Assembly: GCA_028727605.1 (NCBI GenBank) | Contig: JAQYOA010000116.1 | Span: 1 to 32,319 of the forward strand | DNA length: 32,319 nucleotides | Origin: Lachnospiraceae bacterium | GTDB lineage: Bacteria > Bacillota > Clostridia > Lachnospirales > Lachnospiraceae | Direction of reading: 5' to 3' | Part shown: piece after piece, positions 1-7,322 of the stretch | Layout of the letters: the number at the start of each line of letters is the position of its first letter | Position numbering within the stretch: the first letter of the stretch is position 1 | The notes under the pieces: model-generated | The model's input: the letters and a program-made list of their open reading frames with translations, nothing else | What the model was told of the DNA's origin: nothing | Database searches by the model: none | Program-made: the position numbers and the translations under genes

Positions 1-122
1 CCTTTCGTAGGATGTTTGTTTGGCGATAGACATTATACCAGAAAAGGGAGGTCAATGCTCTTTTTATTGCAGATTTCCCTAAAAATCAAGGTTTTTAATA
101 GATTTTAACAATAAAAAAAACA

Positions 123-140
123 GGTAGTTTTGACACTACC
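123..140 (+). other. Small hairpin in the fructokinase leader
   Basis: GGTAGT (123-128) and ACTACC (135-140) form a perfect 6-bp stem around a 6-nt loop, 10 bases before the AGGAG ribosome binding site. No U-tract follows, so it is not a terminator. It could be a small operator or a leader hairpin. The rest of 1-164 is AT-rich and shows no convincing promoter or gene on the plus strand. Confidence 0.35.
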
Positions 141-164
141 AGCATAAGAAAGGAGATACATAAC

Positions 165-1040
165 ATGAAATTAGGAGCACTGGAAGCAGGCGGAACCAAG
201 ATGGTCTGTGCCATCGGAAATGCAAACGGAGAGATTTATGAGAGAATTTCAATTCCCACAGAGACTCCGGAAATTACAGTTCCGAAGATGATAGAATATT
301 TTAAGGACAAAAATATTCAGGCACTGGGCATCGGCTGTTTTGGACCGATTGATCTGAACAGAAAATCCGAAACTTATGGATATATTACAACAACACCGAA
401 ACTTGCATGGGCAAATTATGATATCGTTGGTGCTTTTTCAAGAGCGCTGGATATTCCGGTTGGATTTGATACGGATGTAAACGGATCTGCACTGGGTGAA
501 GCTACCTGGGGAATTACAAAAGGTCTGGAAAACAGTATTTATATTACCATTGGAACCGGTGTCGGAATGGGAATTATCTCAAACGGAAAACTTCTCCACG
601 GTATGCTGCATCCGGAAGGCGGACATATTCTGCTGAAAAAACATCCGGATGATACCTTCAAGGGAAAATGTCCGTATCATGATACCTGTCTGGAAGGTAT
701 GGCTGCAGGCCCGGCAATCGAAGCGCGCTGGGGCAAAAAAGGTGTGGAATTAGCTGACCGCAAAGAAGTATGGGAGATGGAAGCTTACTATATCGGTCAG
801 GCTCTCGTTGATTGTATTCTGCTGCTGTCCCCGCAGAGAATTGTTCTGGGCGGCGGTGTCATGCATCAGGAGCATATGATGCCTCTTGTAAGAGAAGAAG
901 TGAGACGTCAGCTGAACGGATACCTGAAGACAAAGGAACTGGAAGATCTGGAAAGCTATATTGTACTTCCGAGTCTGAATGACAATCAGGGCATTATGGG
1001 TGCACTGAAACTGGCTGTGGACGAGCTTGCTCTGCAGTAA
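165..1040 (+). CDS. scrK: ROK-family fructokinase
   Basis: Likely phosphorylates fructose to fructose 6-phosphate with ATP in the cytoplasm. The 291-aa length matches bacterial ROK fructokinases. The N-terminus carries the ATP-binding EAGGTK loop (about residues 7-12). The catalytic Asp lies in DTDVNGSALGE, and the GTGVGMG phosphate loop follows. HPEGGH and the downstream Cys-His-Cys set (GKCPYHDTC) form the zinc site typical of the fructokinase branch; other ROK proteins use CxCGxxGCxE. ATG is preceded by AGGAG at 151-155 with 9-nt spacing. The gene appears monocistronic because a strong intrinsic terminator follows. Mannose could be a secondary substrate. No sucrose gene lies nearby in this window. 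Confidence 0.88.
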   Translation: MKLGALEAGGTKMVCAIGNANGEIYERISIPTETPEITVPKMIEYFKDKNIQALGIGCFGPIDLNRKSETYGYITTTPKLAWANYDIVGAFSRALDIPVGFDTDVNGSALGEATWGITKGLENSIYITIGTGVGMGIISNGKLLHGMLHPEGGHILLKKHPDDTFKGKCPYHDTCLEGMAAGPAIEARWGKKGVELADRKEVWEMEAYYIGQALVDCILLLSPQRIVLGGGVMHQEHMMPLVREEVRRQLNGYLKTKELEDLESYIVLPSLNDNQGIMGALKLAVDELALQ

Positions 1041-1063
1041 AAAACAGATTGAGAAAAGAATCC

Positions 1064-1102
1064 GGGGTTTCAAACTGCAGAAGTGGTTTGAAACCCCTTT
1101 TT
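1064..1102 (+). terminator. Intrinsic terminator after fructokinase
   Basis: GGGGTTTCAAAC (1064-1075) pairs perfectly with GTTTGAAACCCC (1086-1097) around a 10-nt loop and is followed by a T-rich run. It ends the fructokinase transcript. The next gene starts only about 20 bases later, so read-through could feed it. Confidence 0.88.
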
Positions 1103-1120
1103 CATGAAGAGAGGGGAGAA

Positions 1121-1414
1121 ATGAAACAACAGACGGATGATAGTTTTACCTATATTGTGGAATGCTGCGACGGAACACTGTATACCGGATGGACAAAGGA
1201 TCTGGAACGGCGAATAACGGCTCACAATCTGGGAAAAGGAGCAAAATATACAAAAAGCAGAAGACCGGTGAAACTGGTTTATTTCGAAAAATTTTCCTGC
1301 AGGGAAGAGGCAATGCGAAGAGAGTGGGAAATCAAACAGCTGAACAGAGAGGAAAAGCTGAAATTGATTCAAAAAGCGGATAGTTTGGGAAAAGAAAACG
1401 ATTCGTGTCGATAA
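1121..1414 (+). CDS. GIY-YIG endonuclease-like protein (YhbQ/YazA type)
   Basis: A 97-aa single-domain GIY-YIG protein. The motif appears as YIVECCDGTLYTGWT near residues 10-24. The expected Arg follows in DLERRITAHN, and the catalytic-type Glu lies in the helix AMRREWEIK. Stand-alone members of this size (UPF0213) are widespread; some have been linked to DNA repair or branched-DNA cleavage, but their role is poorly defined. I place the start at the ATG at 1121 because it has a GAGGGGAG ribosome binding site. The longer upstream reading would run back through the terminator hairpin. The gene follows the terminator closely and no separate promoter is obvious. Confidence 0.82.
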   Translation: MKQQTDDSFTYIVECCDGTLYTGWTKDLERRITAHNLGKGAKYTKSRRPVKLVYFEKFSCREEAMRREWEIKQLNREEKLKLIQKADSLGKENDSCR

Positions 1415-1441
1415 GTTTTGAAAAATTTAATAGATTACCTC

Positions 1442-1469
1442 TTGAAAAAAATAAAATACGTGGTATGAT
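1442..1469 (+). promoter_or_regulatory. Promoter of the TrhA-like gene
   Basis: TTGAAA (1442-1447) and TATGAT (1464-1469) are separated by 16 bp, a sigma-A-type arrangement about 60 bp upstream of the TrhA-like start codon. Confidence 0.6.
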
Positions 1470-1486
1470 AAATGAAACGACAACAT

Positions 1487-1503
1487 GTAGTATTAAAAAC
1501 TAC
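1487..1503 (+). promoter_or_regulatory. Inverted repeat in the TrhA-like leader
   Basis: GTAGT (1487-1491) and ACTAC (1499-1503) flank a 7-bp spacer; the arms extend by three further bases if G-U pairs and one mismatch are allowed. It lies about 20 bp downstream of the -10 box and could be a repressor site or a leader hairpin. Confidence 0.3.
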
Positions 1504-1528
1504 GTATTAAAATAAAGGGGTGATTTTG

Positions 1529-2203
1529 ATGAAATATATCAGAAAAAATGGAATTAAGGATCCTGGAAGTGCGATTACGCATGGCATTGCACTGCTTCTG
1601 GCTGTGATCGGTTCCCTTCCGCTGCTGTTAAAGGCTGCCAGAGAACCGGATCACCTTCATATCATTGCCATGGCAGTTTTTATGCTGAGCATGATTCTGC
1701 TGTATGGAGCAAGTACCATGTACCATACTTTTGATGTAAATGCAAAAGTAAATAAGCGATTGAAAAAACTGGATCATATGATGATTTCTGTGCTGATTGC
1801 AGGAAGCTACACGCCGATTTGTCTGATTGCACTTCATGGAAAAGTTGGAATCACTCTTTGCGCGCTTGTCTGGGCTGCGGCAATCGGCGGAATTCTGATC
1901 AAAGCATTCTGGATCAATTGTCCGAGATGGTTTTCCTCCGTATTGTATATTGCAATGGGATGGCTGTGTGTTCTGGCGTTTAAGCCTTTGTTTGAAGCTC
2001 TTTCCAGACCTGCTTTTGGTTGGCTTCTGGCAGGAGGCATCATCTACACCATCGGCGGAGTGATTTATTCTTTGAAGCTTCCGGCTTTTAATGCAAAACA
2101 CAAAAAGTTTGGAACCCATGAAATCTTTCATCTGTTTGTAATGGGAGGAAGTATCTGTCATTTTGTTGTGATGTATTGTTTTGTGGCTGTGATGCCGTTA
2201 TAA
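1529..2203 (+). CDS. Hemolysin III family (TrhA/PAQR-like) membrane protein
   Basis: A 224-aa polytopic inner-membrane protein of the hemolysin III/YqfA family, with roughly seven hydrophobic segments. Family landmarks are the N-terminal DPGSAITHGIA, the segment GASTMYHTF (S..H type metal-site residues) and the C-terminal HEIFHLFVMGGSICHF with its His residues. These resemble the PAQR metal-dependent hydrolase core. The molecular role is not settled: membrane lipid homeostasis is proposed, while a true hemolysin role is doubtful. A GTG at 1520 would lie inside the AAAGGGG ribosome binding site, so the ATG at 1529 is the better start. It has its own promoter upstream. Its 3' end converges with the AraC gene across only about 30 bp, with no clear terminator. 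Confidence 0.85.
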   Translation: MKYIRKNGIKDPGSAITHGIALLLAVIGSLPLLLKAAREPDHLHIIAMAVFMLSMILLYGASTMYHTFDVNAKVNKRLKKLDHMMISVLIAGSYTPICLIALHGKVGITLCALVWAAAIGGILIKAFWINCPRWFSSVLYIAMGWLCVLAFKPLFEALSRPAFGWLLAGGIIYTIGGVIYSLKLPAFNAKHKKFGTHEIFHLFVMGGSICHFVVMYCFVAVMPL

Positions 2204-2234
2204 AAAAATGTTTCGGACGGCATGCGGCAATGGA

Positions 2235-3056
2235 TTAACGGCGGTATTTGGACGGAGAGACGCCGTAATGATTTTTGAATGCTTTCCGAAAGTATTCCGG
2301 ATCGGTATATCCAAGCTTCAAAGAAATTTCCGGGATGTTTTCCTGTGTTTCTTCCAAAAGACGGCGTGCGGCTTCCATTTTGAGATTGTTGTAGTACTGC
2401 TTGGGTGAAATGCCGAACCATTTTTTGAAAGTGTGACTAAAATGATATTTACTCATGCCAATCTTTCTGCTGATGTATTCCAGTGTGAGATTGGTATGAA
2501 TATGAGACTGCATAAGCGAAATAGCATGCTGCATTTCCTCTGGAAGTGCAGCATTTTCTTTTTCACAAAAATCATAGGACCGGAGCATTTCCATTAAAAT
2601 GCCGTACAGATGTCCGGAAAGAGCCGCTTCAGAGGCCGTTTCCATAGTAAGAAGAAAAGCCTTTTCAAACGGTTCTTCCATTTTGGAGGAGACAAAAGAA
2701 AAAGGAAGATCCCCGGTCTGTTCAAGCATTTCCATCAGATTTTCTGTGCCGGCACCGCGAAAATGAAACCAGAGGAGATGGGCTGTATCTTCCGGATCGG
2801 AATAATATACGTGGGGCTGATGGAGATCCATCAGTGCCCCTTCGCCCTGATGAAAGACGTATTTCTTTCCGTACTGTTCTATATAGAAAGTCCCTTTATG
2901 AATATAAAAAGCAAGATAATTGTGAAAGGATTTCCGGTCAATCCGAAAATCCGGTTCAGCGGTATAGCCCATACCGTCTGAGACCAGAAGACTCTTTTCC
3001 GCCATGGGGGAAGGCGTTTTATAATAACCATAATGACGATAATTTTCGATATTCAT
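2235..3056 (-). CDS. AraC-family transcriptional regulator
   Basis: A 273-aa regulator with an N-terminal cupin-like sensor domain (about residues 30-140, including HQGEGALMDLHQPHVYYSDPED) and a C-terminal pair of AraC helix-turn-helix motifs (about residues 175-273). The first helix-turn-helix lies around LEYISRKIGMSKYHFSHTFKK. The second is around IPEISLKLGYTDPEYFRKAFKNHYGVSP, the AraC family signature. Such proteins usually activate nearby genes in response to a sugar or small molecule. It diverges from URO-D-like gene 1 across about 100 bp, which makes that gene its likely target. No strong Shine-Dalgarno sequence is visible before its ATG, which suggests low expression. Confidence 0.9.
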   Translation of the reverse strand: MNIENYRHYGYYKTPSPMAEKSLLVSDGMGYTAEPDFRIDRKSFHNYLAFYIHKGTFYIEQYGKKYVFHQGEGALMDLHQPHVYYSDPEDTAHLLWFHFRGAGTENLMEMLEQTGDLPFSFVSSKMEEPFEKAFLLTMETASEAALSGHLYGILMEMLRSYDFCEKENAALPEEMQHAISLMQSHIHTNLTLEYISRKIGMSKYHFSHTFKKWFGISPKQYYNNLKMEAARRLLEETQENIPEISLKLGYTDPEYFRKAFKNHYGVSPSKYRR

Positions 3057-3072
3057 GAATTTAGCAAGAAAC

Positions 3073-3126
3073 TGCCGCTTTTTGGCAAGTTTTTTCCTAC
3101 TCCTTTTTTTGATATTGAATTATAAT
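3073..3126 (+). promoter_or_regulatory. Divergent AraC / URO-D-like 1 control region
   Basis: A TATAAT at 3121-3126 lies about 32 bp before the start of URO-D-like gene 1. At the expected -35 distance (3098-3103) there is only a poor match, as in activator-dependent promoters. Upstream, TGCC (3073-3076) and GGCA (3084-3087) form a small inverted repeat beside T-rich tracts, a possible binding site for the divergent AraC protein. Confidence 0.4.
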
Positions 3127-3158
3127 TAAGATGAACACTCATCAGGAGGTAAATTCGT

Positions 3159-4403
3159 ATGAATCATGATATAAAAATATTGCGAAATCTGGCGAATCAA
3201 TATGCGCAAATTGCGCATCAAAACGAACTGGATCGGGTATGGGAACTGCATGCCAGTGTGAATGATCTTCATCCGCAAAGACCGATCGTTCTGCTTGACG
3301 AAATCCCGTGGCATGAGCTCAATGTGGACGGATCTCTTACGCTGCAGTGTGAAGATCCGGAATTCCGCCAGGTGGAGGAATATCTGAGACAGACTCTTTT
3401 TCAGCATAAATATTTTCCGGGAGATATGCTGATAAAACCGTATTTCCCGGTTGTAAAGACGGTACATCACACAGGGATCGGAGTAGATGTCAAAGAGGAG
3501 ATTCTTTCCAATGACGATGCCAACAGTGTTGTTTCCCATAAATATGTCAATCAGTTCCATTCCATCGAGGATGTGGAAAAACTGGAGAATGATATTGTGA
3601 CATACGATAAAGAGGATTCTCTGCGCCGTTTTTACAAGATCAGTGAAGCGATTGCGGATATTCTTCCGGTAAAACTGACCGGAGAGGAAACGGGTTACGG
3701 AATCGGACACAAAGCGTGGGATACCATCGCAACTTTTATGAGCGTGGATGATTTGTTATACAATCTGATTGACGAACCGGAACTGATGCATGCACTGGTT
3801 CGGAGACTGACCGATATTTTCATCGATATGATTCGTCAGTATGAGGAGCAGAATCTGTTGAATCCGGACAGTACTTACTGTCATTGTTCGGCAGCTGCAT
3901 CCAGGGATCTTCAGAAGAACCCGATCGATTACGAGCATGTAAAAGCCTCCAATGTATGGGGCAGAGGTCTGGCTCAGATTCTGGCAACGGTTTCACCGAC
4001 TATGCACGAGGAATTTGAAATTGACTATGCAATCGAGGCGCTGCGGCCGTTTGGAATGGTTTATTACGGCTGCTGTGAACCGCTGGACAGAAAGATTGAC
4101 ATCCTTCGGAAAATTCCGAACCTGCGCAAGATTTCGATTACTCCGTGGGCGGATATTCACATTGCCGCAGAGGCAATCGGAAAAGACTATGTAATTTCCG
4201 CAAAACCGAATCCGGCGAATCTGCTGTATGCAGCTTCCGAACCGGATGTGGTTCGCAAAGAAATCCGTACTCTTCTGCACGCATGCAGGGAGACACAGAC
4301 TCCTTGCGAACTCCTTCTGAAAGATATCAGTACAGTAAAATACAATCTGCAGAACCTGGTTGTCTGGAATCAGATTGCCAGGGAGGAAATAGAATCCCTG
4401 TAA
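3159..4403 (+). CDS. URO-D-like protein 1 (uroporphyrinogen decarboxylase / corrinoid methyltransferase superfamily)
   Basis: A 414-aa cytoplasmic protein that resembles the proteins annotated as uroporphyrinogen decarboxylase family in Lachnospiraceae. It lacks the N-terminal Arg-rich substrate loop of HemE, and no heme gene is near, so heme synthesis is unlikely. The best visible landmark is YYGCCEPLD with Cys305, Cys306 and Glu307, shared with its paralogue at 4416-5657. A following AKPNP segment matches that paralogue's SKP. Members of the superfamily include MtaA/MtbA-type zinc-dependent methyl-corrinoid methyltransferases, in which Cys and His bind zinc, so methyl transfer is possible. 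No corrinoid protein gene lies in the window, so the substrate is unknown. RBS AGGAGGT precedes the ATG. It is probably regulated by the divergent AraC gene. Confidence 0.7.
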   Translation: MNHDIKILRNLANQYAQIAHQNELDRVWELHASVNDLHPQRPIVLLDEIPWHELNVDGSLTLQCEDPEFRQVEEYLRQTLFQHKYFPGDMLIKPYFPVVKTVHHTGIGVDVKEEILSNDDANSVVSHKYVNQFHSIEDVEKLENDIVTYDKEDSLRRFYKISEAIADILPVKLTGEETGYGIGHKAWDTIATFMSVDDLLYNLIDEPELMHALVRRLTDIFIDMIRQYEEQNLLNPDSTYCHCSAAASRDLQKNPIDYEHVKASNVWGRGLAQILATVSPTMHEEFEIDYAIEALRPFGMVYYGCCEPLDRKIDILRKIPNLRKISITPWADIHIAAEAIGKDYVISAKPNPANLLYAASEPDVVRKEIRTLLHACRETQTPCELLLKDISTVKYNLQNLVVWNQIAREEIESL

Positions 4404-4415
4404 AATTTTTATCTG

Positions 4416-5657
4416 TCAGGGTTTCCAGTATTCCTCAATGCATTCTTTTGCAATCTCTACATAACGGCGGCCACGGGCATAATCTCCGAAGATTGTGCCC
4501 ACCTCCCGCTGTGCCATCTCAAACAGACAGCCACTGGCGGCCTGACAGACGCCTTTGAAATAGGTCCGCAGGGCATCTTCATCGAGAGGTCCCGGATTGG
4601 TCACAAATTCGGCACGGGGTTTGCTGTAGTAAACCACATTGGTGCCGCGGAGATATTCGCCTACCTGATTTTCATTGTTAAAGGGAGAGACGGATAGTTT
4701 TCTCAGATTCTTCCATTTGGACAGATAATCGGGCCAGATGGCATCTACCCGTTCACAGCAGCCGTAGGAAAGCAGACCGAATCGTTTTGCAAGACGATCC
4801 TGATAGGGAAATACAAATTCACCGAAACATTCCGGTGAAACGGCGGTGGCTTCCTGGGCTTCCATGAATCCCCAGCATTCCGTGGTGCGCGTCACGTGAT
4901 CCGTGGGAAGTTCGCTGTTAAAGGCAAAGCTTTCCTGACTGACAGGACTGATCCCGCAGGTGGGAAGGAGCAGTTTTTCCTTTTCCAGAAAATCGTAATA
5001 GGATTCGTAAACAGAGGTGGCAAGATCCATGGCTTCGTGAAGTTCATCCGGACAGTCATACATGGAAATATAGTAGTTTTCCATTCCCATCAGTGCCACC
5101 AGAGGATTGGTCAGAGCACCCGGAAGGCTCGGAGTGATCATGCGAACCGGAAGAAGGTCTCCAAAAACATCCAGAGCAAGATCAATGCGCTGTTTTGTAC
5201 TTTCCCGGTCAACGCCGAAATTGCCGCCTTTTAACTGATCGAGCTGGGTTTCCAGATCTTCAATGACAGGATCAATATGAAATCCCATGGCATTTTCACC
5301 TTTCGCCCGTGTTGTTTTCGGAGTAATGCCAAAGGGAGATACCCAGGTGTTCCAGCAGATATCGAAGGTGGGAGAAATCGGCGTATCGTCGTGAAAAAGC
5401 TCCCGCCCGGTGAGCATGCCAAGAAGATCGTACTCCAGAGAGCGTGCGGCCTTGCCGGTACAGCGCATGCGGGGAGTGATGACTTCGTGGGTGAAATTGG
5501 AAAACAGCAAGCGGACAGTAGGGGTATCACGTCTGCCGTTGGCCAGCGCATCCCATTTTTTCAATATGATTTCATTCTCGGGAGAATTGGCATAGGAAAG
5601 CTGTTTTTCTGCCAGCTCACGCAGAATCTCCCGATCTCTGGTACTGATTGGTTCCAT
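4416..5657 (-). CDS. URO-D-like protein 2
   Basis: A 413-aa paralogue of the protein encoded at 3159-4403 and similar along its length: N-terminal REILRELAEKQ helix, central GDLLPVR segment, SYGCCERVD with Cys300, Cys301 and Glu302, then NLRKLSVSPF and YYSKP. It is the last gene of the leftward glycosidase operon, separated from the GH123-like gene by a short gap holding a 12-bp hairpin. Its 3' end lies only 12 bp from that of the opposite-strand paralogue. RBS AGGAAA lies shortly before the ATG. Superfamily membership allows either a decarboxylase-like or a corrinoid methyltransferase-like activity. Its place in a sugar operon suggests it acts on a group released from or attached to the imported glycan, but that is inference. 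Confidence 0.7.
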   Translation of the reverse strand: MEPISTRDREILRELAEKQLSYANSPENEIILKKWDALANGRRDTPTVRLLFSNFTHEVITPRMRCTGKAARSLEYDLLGMLTGRELFHDDTPISPTFDICWNTWVSPFGITPKTTRAKGENAMGFHIDPVIEDLETQLDQLKGGNFGVDRESTKQRIDLALDVFGDLLPVRMITPSLPGALTNPLVALMGMENYYISMYDCPDELHEAMDLATSVYESYYDFLEKEKLLLPTCGISPVSQESFAFNSELPTDHVTRTTECWGFMEAQEATAVSPECFGEFVFPYQDRLAKRFGLLSYGCCERVDAIWPDYLSKWKNLRKLSVSPFNNENQVGEYLRGTNVVYYSKPRAEFVTNPGPLDEDALRTYFKGVCQAASGCLFEMAQREVGTIFGDYARGRRYVEIAKECIEEYWKP

Positions 5658-5687
5658 AATAGTTTCCTTTCTTTCATTTGATTTTTT

Positions 5688-5714
5688 ACAGCAGCGTTTT
5701 TTAAACGCTGCTGT
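5688..5714 (-). other. Intercistronic 12-bp hairpin
   Basis: ACAGCAGCGTTT (5688-5699) and AAACGCTGCTGT (5703-5714) form a perfect 12-bp stem with a 3-nt loop. It covers the last codons and stop of the GH123-like gene. Read leftward it is followed by A-rich sequence, not a U-tract, so it is probably an mRNA-stabilizing or processing element, not a full terminator. Confidence 0.6.
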
Positions 5715-7293
5715 TTTCCAGTGCTTCTAAAAGTTCCATTCGGATCTCTTCAAAATGAGAGGTATCCCAGTTAAAATCATTAAAGCGTAAAATTACCTTT
5801 CGGGCAAGACAAAATGCTGCAGAAGGGTCTTTTTTTGCCAATAAGGAGAGAAGTTCAAAATCCTGTGCTCCGTCTCTGGTGGAAATCATGCGGATGGAAT
5901 TCTTAATCCCGCTGTGTTTGGGATCGGGATATACGATGTAGCCGTCTCCTTTTATGACGGCATCCGGATTCAGGCCGAACCAGGGATCTTTGGGATCCCA
6001 GAAATTATAGCCCCAGTGGAGAAAACCGTTGAAATGATTGACAAAACAACCCCACGGGAGAATTCGGTTGTGCAAAAGAGGCCACCCCAGAAATTTGTTG
6101 GCATAATTCTGGTAATGAGGTTCGCAGCAGTTATATGTCCATCTGGCATCTCCCTGGGACAGACGGTAATCGTAAAAATCCCGGTTCTGTTCATAGACGT
6201 CAACGCGGGGAATCCAGAGATCCATTTCCTGTTGAAGTGACGGCATAGGCTGCTGATTGTCAATGGCATCCATGCATCGGATACCGGGCATATAGTTCCG
6301 GACATACTCCCTTGCGTACCGCCAGGAATCCGATTCAGAAGGCTCATCCTCGATATGCTGCAGCCAGCGATGCTGATCTTCTCGTTCTGTCAGATGATTG
6401 AAAAGTGCCGGCAAAAACTGTTTTAGCCAGTTTTCGGTTTTGGGGCTGCCGATTTCGGAAGTGGAGATAACCGGTTTTTCATCAACCCGGTCAATCAGAT
6501 ATATTTTTTTTCCTTCTGTCTGGACTACCAGATGATATCCGGCAAGGAATTTAATTTCGGCATACCGGTCAAAGAAATCCACCCATTTGTCGAAAAGATC
6601 CCAGCAGAAGTGATAGGTTCCGTTTTCATCCAGTGTTGTTCCTCCGTCCAGCAGAAGATCATGCGTGCGCACAAACAGGACATTAATCCGGTTTTCCTTC
6701 ATATGTTCCGCGATGGAACGATTGATTTCCCACCAGGTGCTGCTGTATTTTTCACAGCCATAATAGTAGTTCAGAAAATCCAGCTGCCCGGGGTCGGGAT
6801 ACCGGAACCAGAAATTCGTTGTGTTCATCCAATATTCTGTGGAAAAAGCTGCTTCTTTTCCGGAAGGGAGAACCGGAGAATAAAGCTTGATTTCCAGATC
6901 GGAAACGTACTCTTCCTCACCGGCTTCGATCCGTATCTGTCCCTGGTACAGACCAGGCAAAACATCGGAGTCTACATAAACAGTGACCCAGATGCTCTGA
7001 ATTTCCCCGGAAGCTACTTCGATGGAAGGCTCGTTGGAAAGGGGATCCGGGTAGGAATCATGACGAAAATCAATGGTTTCCTGAAATTGACAGCGCAATG
7101 AAATTCCGCTGTCAGGGTCAAACCCATCCGCTTTTACGGAACGGATGGTAAAATCTGTTTTGTCTTTTAGAAGAATCTGATAAGACGAAAAACTGTTTCT
7201 GACCATATGAAGCTGATAGCCGGTCTGAAATTCCTGTGGTTCTGTGCTGTATTTCCATACCGTGCTAAGAGAACTGTCAGTCCATAAATGCAT
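5701..7293 (-). CDS. GH123/DUF4091-like glycoside hydrolase
   Basis: A 530-aa protein with a beta-sandwich-like N-terminal region (about residues 1-140, with IQSIWVTVYVDSDVLPG) and a TIM-barrel-type middle. The C-terminal segment around ISTRDGAQDFELLSLL is typical of DUF4091. The motif HIEDEP places adjacent Asp316 and Glu317, matching the Asp-Glu pair that GH123 beta-N-acetylgalactosaminidases use in substrate-assisted catalysis. Characterized GH123 enzymes release beta-GalNAc, including from glycosphingolipid glycans. No signal peptide is seen, so it should act in the cytoplasm. RBS GGAGG precedes the ATG. It lies between the GH30 and URO-D-like genes in one operon. DUF4091 is broader than proven GH123 activity, so the exact specificity is uncertain. 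Confidence 0.75.
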   Translation of the reverse strand: MHLWTDSSLSTVWKYSTEPQEFQTGYQLHMVRNSFSSYQILLKDKTDFTIRSVKADGFDPDSGISLRCQFQETIDFRHDSYPDPLSNEPSIEVASGEIQSIWVTVYVDSDVLPGLYQGQIRIEAGEEEYVSDLEIKLYSPVLPSGKEAAFSTEYWMNTTNFWFRYPDPGQLDFLNYYYGCEKYSSTWWEINRSIAEHMKENRINVLFVRTHDLLLDGGTTLDENGTYHFCWDLFDKWVDFFDRYAEIKFLAGYHLVVQTEGKKIYLIDRVDEKPVISTSEIGSPKTENWLKQFLPALFNHLTEREDQHRWLQHIEDEPSESDSWRYAREYVRNYMPGIRCMDAIDNQQPMPSLQQEMDLWIPRVDVYEQNRDFYDYRLSQGDARWTYNCCEPHYQNYANKFLGWPLLHNRILPWGCFVNHFNGFLHWGYNFWDPKDPWFGLNPDAVIKGDGYIVYPDPKHSGIKNSIRMISTRDGAQDFELLSLLAKKDPSAAFCLARKVILRFNDFNWDTSHFEEIRMELLEALENSSV

Positions 7294-7322
7294 TGATTGC
7301 CTCCATTTCTGATCCTGTATCG

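Noticed and set aside
32-55. Minus-strand promoter (TTGACC with TATAAT) for a gene left of the window.
   Set aside because: The two boxes are only 12 bp apart, too close for sigma-A, and the gene they would serve is outside the window.
750-1073. Opposite-strand reading frame over the fructokinase gene, and similar frames over most other genes.
   Set aside because: They are shadows of well-supported genes, with no ribosome binding site or recognizable domain.
1049-1120. Longer N-terminus for the GIY-YIG gene starting at 1049.
   Set aside because: It would translate through the terminator hairpin and has no ribosome binding site; the ATG at 1121 has a good one and matches the family length.
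3159-5657. Annotating the two URO-D-like genes as hemE (heme biosynthesis).
   Set aside because: They lack the N-terminal Arg-rich HemE signature, are longer than usual HemE, are two divergent paralogues, and lie among sugar genes with no heme genes near.
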